From: Klebsormidium nitens
Lineage: Eukaryota > Streptophyta > Klebsormidiophyceae > Klebsormidiales > Klebsormidiaceae
DNA length: 64,000 nucleotides
NCBI GenBank assembly: GCA_000708835.1
Contig: DF237012.1
Span: forward strand, 1 to 64,000
Direction: 5' to 3'
Shown here: piece after piece, positions 1-11,600 of the stretch
How positions within the stretch are numbered: the first letter of the stretch is position 1
How the letters are laid out: every line of letters starts with the position of its first letter
Position numbers and translations under genes: made by a program
The notes under the pieces: model-generated
The model's input: the letters and a program-made list of their open reading frames with translations, nothing else
Told to the model about the DNA's origin: nothing
The model's database searches: none

Positions 1-678
1 GGTGGGTTTCAAGCTTCCCAAAACTTGCTAATCTACGTTTGACGTCCTCTCCAACCCGGTTGACGCCGGGGCGCTTTGACTGTCTCCACGTCCTACCAAG
101 AAATGCACCTTAAGCAATCAGATCATTTCCCCAAGCAAGTCGTTAACCTAGCAGGAAGTCTTTGACCACAAGTTTAGGTAAGCAAACACCACCGTTAACA
201 CAAACGTCACCTAAACCAGCTAATGTAGTCAGCAACCCGGGACTATTACACACTGCGAATGGGTTACCGGGCGTCTTTACGTACCATAAACCCTCGTCGT
301 TTAGCTTAACCGTGACCGAAACCAGCCGCGGAACGTCGGCCCCGAGCACCCCCTCAGTTTCTACCGACCTGTACAGAACCTGACCTGACCGACGCACCCA
401 CTTTATTACTTTTATTACACACAAAAACTGCGGAGCCTCTCTAGATGAGCGACTCGCTCCCAAAGAACAAATACAACGCTCCGAACCTCATTCTAGCTGA
501 GATGGGCTGTTTACAAATCCCCTTTCAGGGGGAGTGCTCTCCTGAGGTCAGCAGCGGCTGAAACATTTGCATCAGAACAGCCTGTTCTGACGCGTACTAA
601 TTTCTTCTCCTTTCAAAACAGACCCTTTCTTCCCCCGCCGTTTTGTGGACGCCATGACACTGGGTGCGTTTGCGGACG
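1..678. other. Downstream flank of the RWP-RK gene; no supported gene
   Basis: This stretch follows the stop codon of the minus-strand RWP-RK gene, so its right part is probably that gene's 3' untranslated region. A 106-codon open frame on the minus strand (143-463) reads fairly smoothly, but it has no recognisable domain and a plus-strand frame overlaps it. I do not call it a gene. Confidence 0.4.
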
Positions 679-3600
679 TCAGCACCGGCTGCCGGCTGAC
701 GTTTTGGAGCTTTTCTTGGCCTTGTGGCTGGCGTTGAAGCAGGCCTGGCGGAACTTTTTGGTCTCTTGGGCCATCGTCAGGCCGGGAGACTCAGAGATGC
801 GCTTCTTCTCGCCCTCGAGCCGCTGCAGAGTCTCCTCGACCTGCTCGCAAAACTTTCATGTTAGCACAAGGAGGACCGGGTTAGGGAGATCGGGTCGAAG
901 GGTCCCAACTAGGAGGAGGCGGCGCGCATACAGGAAGGAAGTACGGGCTCTAATTCAAGGGGCTTATCTCCTCCTAAATGCAAAGCACATCCAGGACAAG
1001 ATTTCGTCAGAAAATAACGGAGCCGCTTGGACTCGCAGGTTATCTCCGCTGTTAACCCAAGCGCGAACCAAGCCACATGGCCCTCCCGCTATCCGAATAG
1101 CAGACAATCCGGTATCACGTTTCCAGTTTCACCCCCCTGACACGTGAATCTTGAGCGACTGCGGCCAACTCGGCCGGTTGATCGATTGGCAGTTTGTGAC
1201 CCACCTGTTTGGCCGAAGTTCCCTCGGCGCTCGGCCCCAACTCGTTGATCGCTCGGATGAGCCCCTCGATGCTCTTCACCTTGCGGTACGGCCACCGGGG
1301 GATGTTCAGGTCGCGGCAGCGCCGTTTCAGCACCTGTGGCGTGGAAAGAAGGTTAGACGAAGTCATTAATTGGACTTTTGTCAAGCGCTTTTGCGATGAC
1401 AGATCCCGGACTCTGAATTTCCTGAAAAGTGGGGTGACAAGGTGAGCCCACATGACCTGATTCAAGGCTGTGCTAGATAATTGATCCGGAACGGTGTTGA
1501 AAAGGATCAAAATGATTATCTGTACTATATATTACCTCGTTCAACATCTCAGAAGAGGGTCGAACGAATTTTCGCGAAGACAAGTTGAAAGCATCTTTGC
1601 TTTGATTCCCCGGAGCTCAAAGAACAAAGATAAGAGGAAACTAGACGAGGCAGAAAATCTTACAGTGGATCCGATCCCCAGGGCCTTGCATGCCTCCGAC
1701 ATGGGCATGTCGAAGTACGGCGTCAGGTCCTCCACCGTCAGCTTTCCGGCCCGCTTCAGCGGCGCCCGGAATCCGTCCGGGGGGCGGAACCGCGACTTGG
1801 CGGGCGTGAGCCCGCTCAGAACGGGGCCTTTCAGCGGGTACGGACTCGACTCGGCCTCGCCCGGCGCGCCAGTGTCGAGCTCCATTTCTTGGGAGCTCTC
1901 AGAGCTGCTCGCGGCCCGGGGGGATCCCCCGGCGTCCTCCTGCGCCCGGTTGGCGTCCTCCGGGCAGTGTCTGGTCTCCACGCAGTCCATCTCTTCCGCC
2001 CGGTTGCTAATCCCCGGGCAATTGTTGGCCCCCGGAAGATCCTCCAGCTCGAGGAACACCGGGTCGGAGCAGGCGGGGAGCAGCGACGAGATGGTCGGTT
2101 CCCCGGGCCACGACTTCTCCCCCGAGTCCGAGCTCTCCACTTCGGGGGGCTCGCACGGGAGGCGGATCTCGCCCCCCCCCTGCAGCGACGCCAGGTCCTC
2201 CCCTTGCAGCGACCGGTAGATGGAAAGGAAGGTGCCTCCCAGATTTAGCTGCGCCGGGGAGGTGGGGTCACCCTCTCGTATAGCCCGGTTACCAGCCCCC
2301 CGTATCGGGCTCGTCTCGTCCCCTGGGGCCTTCGATTGCTGCCACGTGTCCCCTGAGGAGATCGCGGCCTTCTCGGCCCTCGTCAGCTTGACCCCCTGCC
2401 GGGGAATTGGGAGCTCCAGCTCTTCCGCCCGCACTTGACCCTCGGGGGATCCCCCCGGGGCGTTTTCGGCTCGAGCCACTTTGGAAAGGGCCGACTGGGG
2501 GGCCTCGGCGGAAGGCCCTTTGAGGTTGCTCGTGGCGCTGCTCGTGCTCGGTTCTTCGCGGGGGGCATCCCCGGGGCCCCCGAACCGGGGGCTGAGCTTC
2601 TTGGGCGCGCGGATGTTGAGGAAGACGGTGCCCATGGGCGACGAGAGTTTGCGCGGGGGGGGGCCCGAGAACGAGTGCAGGAACTCCGGGGGGGGGGCCA
2701 GTCGGAGGCGCGCAGGGCCGTACTGGGCAGCGTCGGGTTTGGTGGGCGTGGGAGGGGGGGGGACGAAATTGGTGAGCGGGGCCGGGAGGGGGGGAGGGAA
2801 GGTTAGTGTGAAGGAGTCGGCTGTGTTGAAGCCGTTGGAGACGGGCACCGGGGGGGCGCTTGGGGCCTTTGGGAACACTGCAGAAAGAGGGGATGTGGTT
2901 AAGCTTATGGAGATTCCAGCAACCGAGTTTGGAAACCTGCAAGAAAAGACATCGTTCTCAAGCCGGTCTGGCGTATTGATGTGTGTGCTTGGCTACAATC
3001 TCAGAAGAGACGAAGCGGATTGAGAACGTGCAAGCATCAACGGATCTGACGTCCAGCACTTTTGTCCAGTCCCACGAGAACAGCTGTCGAATCCAGAGGG
3101 CACAAGCGTGCGAAGGGTCGTCAGGATCCCCTAATTAGGGTGAGTCTTAACCCCTCAATCCAAGCAACTCTAAAAGCATTACGGAACAGCATCTTACGTG
3201 GATGAAGGTTCTCCTTTGGAGGCGCCACAGAGGGGTTCGGCGGCGGCGCGCTGAGTGAAAAGCTACCGAGAACTTCCGGAATAGGCTCCATCTCTCCAGG
3301 GGGGCTGGGGCTTCGGAGGATCAGCTCTTCGAAGCTGCGGCACTCTGGCGTGCGCGCCCAATTGCTGCCAAAACCGGCTGTGGCAAACGACGTCCTGAGA
3401 AACAAGAAACGGAGAGGGTAAGGAAGGGACAAAGAAGCTGTCTCTCTCTGCTCACTGCACAAATGGTAAACTCATGGATTGCTTTGAGTACGTTTTATCT
3501 GTTTTGAAAAGGTTCCTGTCAAGCTCTCCAATCGTCATGCGGTCAGGACCAAGGACGGAAACAACGGAACGGAACGAAGCGTAGAGCCTAGAGCCGGCTG

Positions 3601-4320
3601 CCCCACCCAGCTTCGCAAGGAGGGAAAGAACGGAACGGAGCGGAACATGGAGAACGGAAGGACAGCTTACTTTGAGCACGCGGCGGAGGCGCTCTCAGCC
3701 GGCTGCCCGCCCAGCTTCGCGAGCTCTATCACGGTTTCCACGTAAGTGAGGTCGTTCGCAATCGTCGGCAGCATGTTGAGAAGCGGGTTGCTGCACAGGA
3801 GGAACGCTTGATGAGCCGGTGACCTGGTTATCAAAACCCAACTCAACGCCCTTTTGTTTTGATTGATGCTCAATCCACTTGGTCGCTTCTAACCTTGCCG
3901 TGCAAGCAGATCGCCTTGTCTCTGACTCATACAGTCCACAAAATCCATACAGCTCACAAGATGTATGGCCAATCTTTGGCAATCGCAAAAACGACCGATG
4001 CTTCTTCAGACACGTGGCAACTCTGTCGGGGATTGCAGTAAGTCCCGCGTTTAAGCGTCTAGGCAAAAGAGTCAGAAAATCGACACTGCATCTCACGTAA
4101 AGCACAAGAAGGTCAAGGGAAGCCCTTACCTTTTTGGAGATAGCAGCGGGTTGATCGACGCAGGCGCCGGCAAGTAGTCTGCGTAGTCGAGGATGCAAGT
4201 CCAGTCCCTGTCGGCCTTCTGGCGGACCATGAAGCGCAGCGACTCCGCTTCGCTGGAAAAGAATCTGAACGCAGAGAGAGTTTCGCTCCGGTCAGGTGCG
4301 AGTAAGGCTGCCGAGCTCAT
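679..4320 (-). CDS. RWP-RK domain transcription factor (RKD-like architecture)
   Basis: Six exons: 4130-4320, 3671-3790, 3198-3394, 1664-2877, 1205-1333, 679-840; all junctions are GT-AG and in phase, giving 670 aa. The DNA-binding RWP-RK domain lies near the C-terminus (about residues 545-600). It is split by intron 4 between ALGIGST and VLKRRCRDLN, and carries the signature RWPYRK at about 587-592. A short helical, charged segment follows (VEETLQRLEGEKKRI), then a basic tail. The middle (exon 4, about 400 aa) is rich in Pro, Ser and Glu with no folded domain I can see. No GAF or PB1 domain is visible, so it is not NLP-like. RWP-RK proteins are nuclear regulators of nitrogen response or of egg/gamete identity; the RKD-type role is inference. 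The ATG at 4320 is the first in an open exon. An alternative is an acceptor at 4252, which would move the start upstream. Confidence 0.85.
3586..3626 (-). repeat. Decayed copy of RWP-RK exon 2 within the following intron
   Basis: About 30 bases around gccggctgc (3592) nearly match the segment at 3698 in exon 2. The offset is about 106 bp. The copy lies downstream of exon 2 in gene sense, inside intron 2, and would be removed by splicing. Confidence 0.7.
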
Positions 4321-7300
4321 GAACGATTTTGAACAATGCAGTCCGAGATGGGCAGTTGGTTAGTATTACTTTGAGCTAACCAAGTGTGAACGTTCCTGGT
4401 GACTGCAGTGCTAAGGAAGCGCACAATCAGCCGGGCAAAGCAGCAGAAGTGGGAAAGGTAGAGTGTAGAAGTGCGCTGGTACGGCCACGCTAAGAAGTCG
4501 AGGTCCTATCGCAGATGCCTTTGCCTTTGCCTTCGAAGCAACGGTACTCTGACTGTTTTGGTCACACCTCAACTTTCGTCACGGAGTCAGCCTGTGCGGC
4601 CCTTATGCACCTTTGAAATGATGCTTCTAAGGTGAAGATGACAAGAGTGTATACGGAATGAGGACGTTGAAAGAGAAAGCTAGGGGCCTCACATTCCGAA
4701 TGGCTCGTGAAGGGCGTAGTAGCCGGTGGGTACGAGCGAGAAACCTTGTTGCAGAGCCATGTATTGGCCCCCCTGAGAATATATTTGCACGCTCCGAATG
4801 TTCTCTGCAAAGAGGAGGGCTGGGTCTGCAAAATGTTGGGGGTCGGCTTTACCCACACAGGTCTAGATGTCAGCTTTTGCCTCAACCAAATTCTTTACAG
4901 ATGCCTTTCAAAGGTGCTCCAGTGCACACAATCGTGACTGCTCTCTGCCATCAATAAAAGTGCATGAAAAGCTCTTCTTCTAGCATCGTTGAGCTTCGCT
5001 GACTTGCCAGGGTTCACAGAACACATGGCTTTTGGAAAGTATGCTGTCAAGGTAGTCAGCAAACCCCGAACCTACAAAACCTGGATTGTGTGGAACACAC
5101 TTGCTTCATCTACAAAGTATGCCAACTTCACTCATAGGTTTCTTCTGACATGCGCAGCTCCACTGGGCATGAAAGGAGGAAAGAGCACTTGAAAGGAGGA
5201 ACTGAGCACTTCAGTGCACCACTGGCAGGGCTGGGAACCCTTAGATATACCACAACTCCTACCAGCTTTCCCTCAGCTTACTTCCCCTACTTACCCTGCT
5301 TCTCCCTGTCTTGGAAGACAGCTATGGCGTCAAGCTTGAAGCCAGGGGGGGAGTGATCTTCCGGAGATGGGCTCCTTCCCTGGGGTTGCGCGCCCATGCC
5401 TTGATGACGTGGCATGACATCGGCCCACGTGGGCGCCGGGCTCTCAGCAATCATGGCTGCGCCGGGCGCAAGTGTCAGGACTCCACACTTCTTGACACCA
5501 CTACGTCACTGCGCGGTCCTGACGTCAGTATTTGTCAGCAACGCAAGCGTCAATGTTTGGAGAAGTTATGAGGACCTGCAAGAAGAGGAAGGGAGAGGGG
5601 TCACGACCTGTCTGCGGTGATGATTGGGGGGGTTTGGGATAAGTGCGGAAGCGGGTGAGTGTTTCTTTAGAAGTAGAAGAGGCACTGGTGTTCTGGTGCG
5701 GGAAGGAAGGAGTCTTGGAAAAAGTGCATAACGCACGCACCCCTGAGAATGTGCCCTGACGCCCATAGGCTCCACCTAGCCTTTCACAGATTCTGCTGAG
5801 GGTTACAAGTGCCACGACTGCAAAGAAAATGTCTAGGAAGCTGAACTGGTCTCTTGAGTCAACTGAGCCCAAGAACCATGAGTGGGACTCTGACACAGCG
5901 CTCCAAGACTTGGCTGCAAGAAGTTGAAGGTAGAAGCCTTCGGAACAGATACGAGCGTTTCCGTTATTGTGAAACAAGGAACTAATGTGGACCACTTTAT
6001 TAGGTGGTGGGTTGTGCGAGGAAGACAAGAGTTAGTAGCTTGGCTTGAAGACCTTCAGAACGTTATTTGTTACCACGTTCTGAAACCCTGCTGCTGCAAG
6101 GCACTTTGGATAAAGACTCAAGTCTGAGCCTGGCCGGAGTTATGTGGAAGAGCATGCAAGAAAGCAGTGTTGCAAAGGAGTGCCTAGGTAGTTGTTTTGT
6201 GAACTCCTCAGGTATGTTTCATCAATGACGTGAAACGAAAGTGGAGTCAAACGAAAAGCTTCTTTTTCTGGCTATCTAGGCAGTCCATCTGAAGAGGTTA
6301 TCACTCCTTGACCCAAACATGAGTGAGCTCCAGAATTACTAACGGACTCTCAAAGAAGGCAGCTCTGAACCACCTTGCTTTGGAAGTTTAAAGGCACCTT
6401 GGTTGTAGTAAGACCTTAAACTAGGTTCGCGCACTGGTCTGTTGTTGCAGCCTTAAATGGAGGTCTGTAAGTGGTGGATTGGTCCCTGTTTCGTCCGGAA
6501 GCTGCAGAGCTTTTAGCACTGCCTAATTTTCAATGGCCCACCAGATGTTCTAAAGAGTAGGTATTGTAGGACCTGTTCAGACAGAAGGTAGAGGACTCTT
6601 CTCGACAGCCCACCAAATGGTCTGAATGGACAGCAGGTTCTGTAGCTCTGGTTGCATTCACTTAGTGGGAAGTGCATACTGATTGATTTGAAAACATCTC
6701 TTCTCAGTATATCAATGCATCGGGATGACACTTTCTGCACGTGCCTCAGCCAGGTCATGTCTTTCCAGAGTCTTTCTAGAGTCTTTAGGCAGGCGGGTGA
6801 CGAACCAGTCAGGAAGCTTAAAGATAAGGCATAGCTGAAACTTCACCCTATACAACGGTATTGGTAAGGCCCTTAGTCTCTTTCTTTGGAGGAAGACCAA
6901 AGTAATAGTCTCACCTGTCAACTCAAATGGTGCCATGAGGAGGTCTGCGCCAACCGCTGCTCCCAGAGAGCAAGCTGCATGGCGCACGCACCTGCCAAAA
7001 GAAAGAATACCATTTGCCACCTTGATAGTCTGAGCACACTTCAGACGCAATGCAGGCCTGATAGAGGGTGGTGCAGACTGAGTGGTGGGCGTTTGAGACT
7101 CCACCGGTATCTCAAGGATCCAGACCATGACAGACAGGGGACTCCAAGGATTTGGGATGCTTGACCAGCTGTCAAAACCAGGAAAGATTGTCTGCTTTAC
7201 CTGTAACTCTTGCCTGCGCTAGTGGCACCCCCCCTGAAGAGTGTTGGGTAGCGGCCGTGTCGCTAATGCTTATTGTGAATCTCTGTGACGCAACAACCAA

Positions 7301-8600
7301 GGTGACAACACCCAGCTGTGACGGACGTCAGCTGCGTTTGCACAGAAGCTCACAAGAATGCGAGCTCAAGATTGACTGCAAAGAAGCTTTTGCTCAACCA
7401 TGGTGCAGCAACGAGCTTCTTTGAAGCCCCGAGCTTCTTGAGGTTCTTCTTCCTCCTTTTCTGAAAAGGGAGGATTGGGGGCGGCCGGGCAGAAGCCCCA
7501 TCTGTCAAGATGACGAATTAATCCGTCTGAGCTGAAGTCAGGAACTCAGCTCGTGCAGAACTCCAGTCTGTTTGCTTTGACCCTGAGCTAGCTAGGGCGG
7601 CCCTATCTCAGCTCGAACTGGTTCCATGATGGAAACACTGACAGTCTCGAGCTGATCAGTTCGGAACCAGAAATTACCAGCAATGAGTCCAGTCTGCAAT
7701 GTGCAATATGATAATAGGTATGAGCTCAGAGTCGGAGTCACGAAACATTAGTATTAGACCCTGTCAGCTCGGTTTTAACGGCCTTTTTGTACGCGTGACG
7801 CGCATGGCGAATCTTGGGCACATTGGAAGTCACTTGGTCGCCAATTGACGTCACAGGGTCAGTACAGTCGGGTCGATGTCTGGCTCCTTTTTCCGACTTG
7901 CGGGCGCCAACCAATAGATGGGGCGTCCGCAGGTAGGAGTCGAAATCGGTACCTCTAATAAATCCAGATATTCCCGTCCGTCAAATCACGTTGAAGGCTG
8001 GTATTTCGGAAGCTGGTCAACGAGCCGTCACAGGGTGACGCCGGATTCTCAACCTGTCAGCAGGCAGCAGATATACCTATTATCTAGGTATACTATGCAC
8101 ATATGTGCACGAGTCCCGACACTTGCACCCCCTGAATTAATAAAAGGGGGTGCACCGGGACCTCATTATTGCGCATTTTTTGCCGGCCGACGCTTTGATA
8201 ATCGACTTGTTGGATATCTAGAAGGTTTTCCCGGATTTTTCCGACTTTTCCTGGGCCCTTCGAGCTTCGGACGAGTCTTGCATGGCTGCTTCCAAGCGCT
8301 TCCATACCCTTCGCTTCTTACAAACCCCCGGGTATGCTTGTTCCGAGCTGGACGTCGTCCACCTAGCTGGCAGGTTCCCCTTCATGGCAGCCAATATGTA
8401 TATATTGCCGGCCCATGTTTAACCGGGGTCTACTACCCCAGTGATGGCTTGCAGCTAACACGTCCTGGACATTTTTCCTCTTCCAATGAGTCAACTACTA
8501 CAGTAGCGCAGATTGGCAAGGTTGTCTGATCAGGTTGTTGGCTAACCTTTACTTATAGCCTCAATTTGGGATTCCTCACGGGAAAAACCAGCAGATCTCT
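4321..8600. other. Spacer upstream of the RWP-RK gene; isolated exon-like signals only
   Basis: This is likely the RWP-RK promoter region plus unassigned sequence. Long frames on both strands (for example 5525-6028 minus and 7918-8529 plus) lack splice-linked partners or recognisable domains. A local duplication of about 75 bp is visible near 6535 and 6608 (gcccaccaaatgg-type segments). One well-bounded exon-like segment is listed separately at 6915-6991. Confidence 0.4.
6915..6991 (-). other. Orphan exon-like segment
   Basis: On the minus strand a 77-nt segment has a pyrimidine-rich acceptor (ttcttttggcag) and a strong donor (ACAG|GTGAGA). One frame is open throughout and reads CVRHAACSLGAAVGADLL followed by MAPFELT. 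No partner exon could be joined with confidence, so this may be a relic or part of an unrecognised gene. Confidence 0.25.
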
Positions 8601-11600
8601 GCTGAGAAGCTGCCCGAGGCGCTGAGCCAACAAAATGCGCTAGGATCACGTGAGCGGCGACGTCTCATTGACACATCATTGCACCGATCAGTGATCACTG
8701 ATCACTGTATGTCGCACACCGGCGTGTTGGTAGATACGGCAGCCAAAAAGTACCCTAGCTAGAACTTCAAGGGAAACCAGACGTCGGTGATATCGGGGCA
8801 CCAGTGCTAAGTGCACTGAGTGCAGTTGCTCCGTACGGGCCCAATTATAAAGCTTCATGCAGTATTAAAAATTCGATCTCTATGACCGGAAGAATATTAT
8901 TGCCAAAGCTGACCTCAGACCGGGACGATCGAATATTCAGACCCTATAATTCCAACCTCCAAGTTTGAAGTTTCGGGGACGTATGTTGTTTCGATCGGTA
9001 CTTATGTAATATGTAGGAGCCTGATCTACGCAGATATCCTGGTAACGTGGGGGTTCAAGATATCTGAGACCGGTACGTGCTACAGCCTACCCATGACCGG
9101 CCGCATCGGAGCGCCATCCAGTCACCGGGTTTGTATGTACCGGTAGGTACAGTGTTACACTATCCTCAAGGAGGATGAGCTCAGGACTACCTGCTCGACT
9201 TATGAGTACTTAAAATATATAAAACCCCGCAATCACGTTCATGGCTGGTCCAGTTATCATAGTCCCCACCTTACCCTTATCGAAAAGAAATAAAGGATAC
9301 GAGCTAGCCTTGCCTCCAAATGCAACCAACAACTGAAATTAATTAGGGTTATACCTATACCAATTGTGACCACTGCGATCGACGTGCCAACATGGCCGCA
9401 TTTTGCGAGCGTAAAAATAGGATGAATTGACGTCATTTAAAGGCGTTGTGATGTAGGATTGAGCTTCTGTGACACGGAACATATTGGTAGCTGGAGCCTA
9501 CGACATGAAGACGTCAGACCGTATTTTTTGGAAATCCAAGTACCGGTAGGATGCCAAGAACCTGGGGACCAAATCTGACAGCTGACAGGTAGAGATCCGA
9601 ATTGTGAGAGGTTAAGGTCCTGACTTCGACTCCAAGCTTCGAATACCCTAATCGAATGTTCGATCCGAGAAACGGTAGCCTGCCAGGGCCAAGTGAAGCA
9701 AAACCAAACACGTATCCGAGGGTTATCGGTGGTTTCTGTTACACACTTCACGCGCTAGGAGCCTAGGCCGGTTGTGATGACTTACACTTCAAGCCCTACG
9801 TAACCTCGGTGGATGTAGCGCTACCGTGACTATAACCGGTATTCGATATCGATGTTGATCAAAAAAAGCATACATAAACAATTACGTTCCGGTCAGTGAT
9901 CAGCCAGTGCGGCAAGTGGCCAAGCAGTGAGCAGTGAGCAGAGTACCGGTATACCGGTACGTAACTTGGTAGTAGGTACCTACATGCTTACAAGGTTAAC
10001 CTACCTACTCTATGGAGTGCCCACCTAGAAGGTACGTACCAGGACAGGGTAGGTTCTAGGCTAAGTGACTACGCGCCGCGTACCTGTTGCTTGGGAATAC
10101 CGGTATAGGTATTTGAAAGCAGCAAAAGCTAGAGCCTTAGACCATGTATACCTAAGTTGAGATTGCATTCGATAACACCGGTAGGTACATTTAGTACGTG
10201 ACACTGCAGGCACTAAGTACGTACTGTGATGTGTTTACTTCGTACGTGGCTCCCAGGCTCGTGGAGTTCCGCTCGTATCCCATGCTAGGCTCCGACTGTT
10301 TGACAGTCTGTCCGACTCTGACAGTCTGACAGTAATTACTGGTCTAGATACATAATGCATCCTAAGCGCTGGAGTTTAAACTTTAAAGTTTACAGGTAGG
10401 AACAAGTTATAACTCCCGGCCTTGTCTCCTAACTTCTCAGGGGCTTGTCTCTTTTCAAATGTAGGGGCCCCGGGGGCCGGGCACCTCAGCTAAAACCCCT
10501 AACCCAAAATCACAACGTGCTAGCTCCGCACGTCCATTACAAAAAATAACCACCAACCCTACCTACCCGGCCGTCCCCCGTGTCAGAAACCCTAGGAAGC
10601 TAGGAGACAAGGCTCAAGCCCCTTAGGATTTTGGAAACAGTTGAGAGGGAATTCACGGGGGTATCCTGATTCCTGACTGACTTAACCCAAAGGTTAAAGC
10701 AGAACTGCTATGTACGTGCTAGTTGTGAATGCAGGGTAACTCGAACAATGTAACTAACCGCACATAACTGGCTTAACTTGAAGTTGTACGCCGGCCAGGC
10801 ATGGATGGCGTATCCATGCTGCAGTAACCGGAGCTTCAATTAAGACTGTTCAATATAGTTAATTAGGTACCAGTCACCGTACCACACTCTCGAGTCTCGA
10901 ACTGAACACTAGGGGAGGTAGATTCGAGCTAATAGGGGTCTTGTAGCGTCTGAAGTTTGAACTACCCAGAGTCTAGACTCTACCTATCTTCGTAGACGGT
11001 ATACCTAGTATACCGTAGGTATGGGTGTGCACTGTGAACCCGGTCGTCCGTACCACCAGTAGGTGACGTTTAGTACAAAAGTATTTACCTTATATGAGAA
11101 GTATCCATATGAATCGCTGCACTGGACTTACAATGCGGCCACGAGTTCCGAGTCGGAGTCACTACTGGTGAACTGTACGGAAGTCGCCTCGGGAGGGGCT
11201 CGGGCGGTTGCGAAGTTGTCAGTGTACGGCAGCAAAAGTTTTGAGACGTAGTTACGACCTATAGGCTGTATATTTTAATATGGCAGCATTAAATTTGCAG
11301 GCGTTTCTGTTTTAATGTTGCAGCCTAAAAGCTTTGCGGTACCTATTATAACCTACTAGGTAGCTACGTAGTAGGTCCTACACTAGATCGACCAATGTGC
11401 ACATTTCAATGTCCTAAGTACTGTGACTCACTCGGAACTCCGCTGACTCACTACCATATTGCTCTGCAGGCTGACATGCATGCGTATAAGATCTGAATGT
11501 GCAGTCACCCTCAACCGCACCGACGTCATTCTTCACTAGAGGTTTGACGTCATTCTTCTCGCTGAGGAGGTGATGCTAGGTAGATCGCACTGAACTTTCC

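Noticed and set aside
143-463. 106-codon minus-strand ORF reading smoothly to a stop
   Set aside because: No recognisable domain, a competing plus-strand ORF in the same place, and a position just past the RWP-RK 3' end. It may be untranslated sequence.
5525-6028. 167-codon minus-strand ORF in the RWP-RK upstream spacer
   Set aside because: Composition is like the surrounding spacer and no motif or splice partner was found; a shadow frame on the other strand is equally long.
7918-8529. 203-codon plus-strand ORF
   Set aside because: No domain, irregular composition and no conserved-looking segment; it sits at the edge of a repeat-like spacer.
9437-9751. 104-codon minus-strand ORF in the palindrome-rich spacer
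   Set aside because: Sequence looks non-coding and has no splice support or family resemblance.
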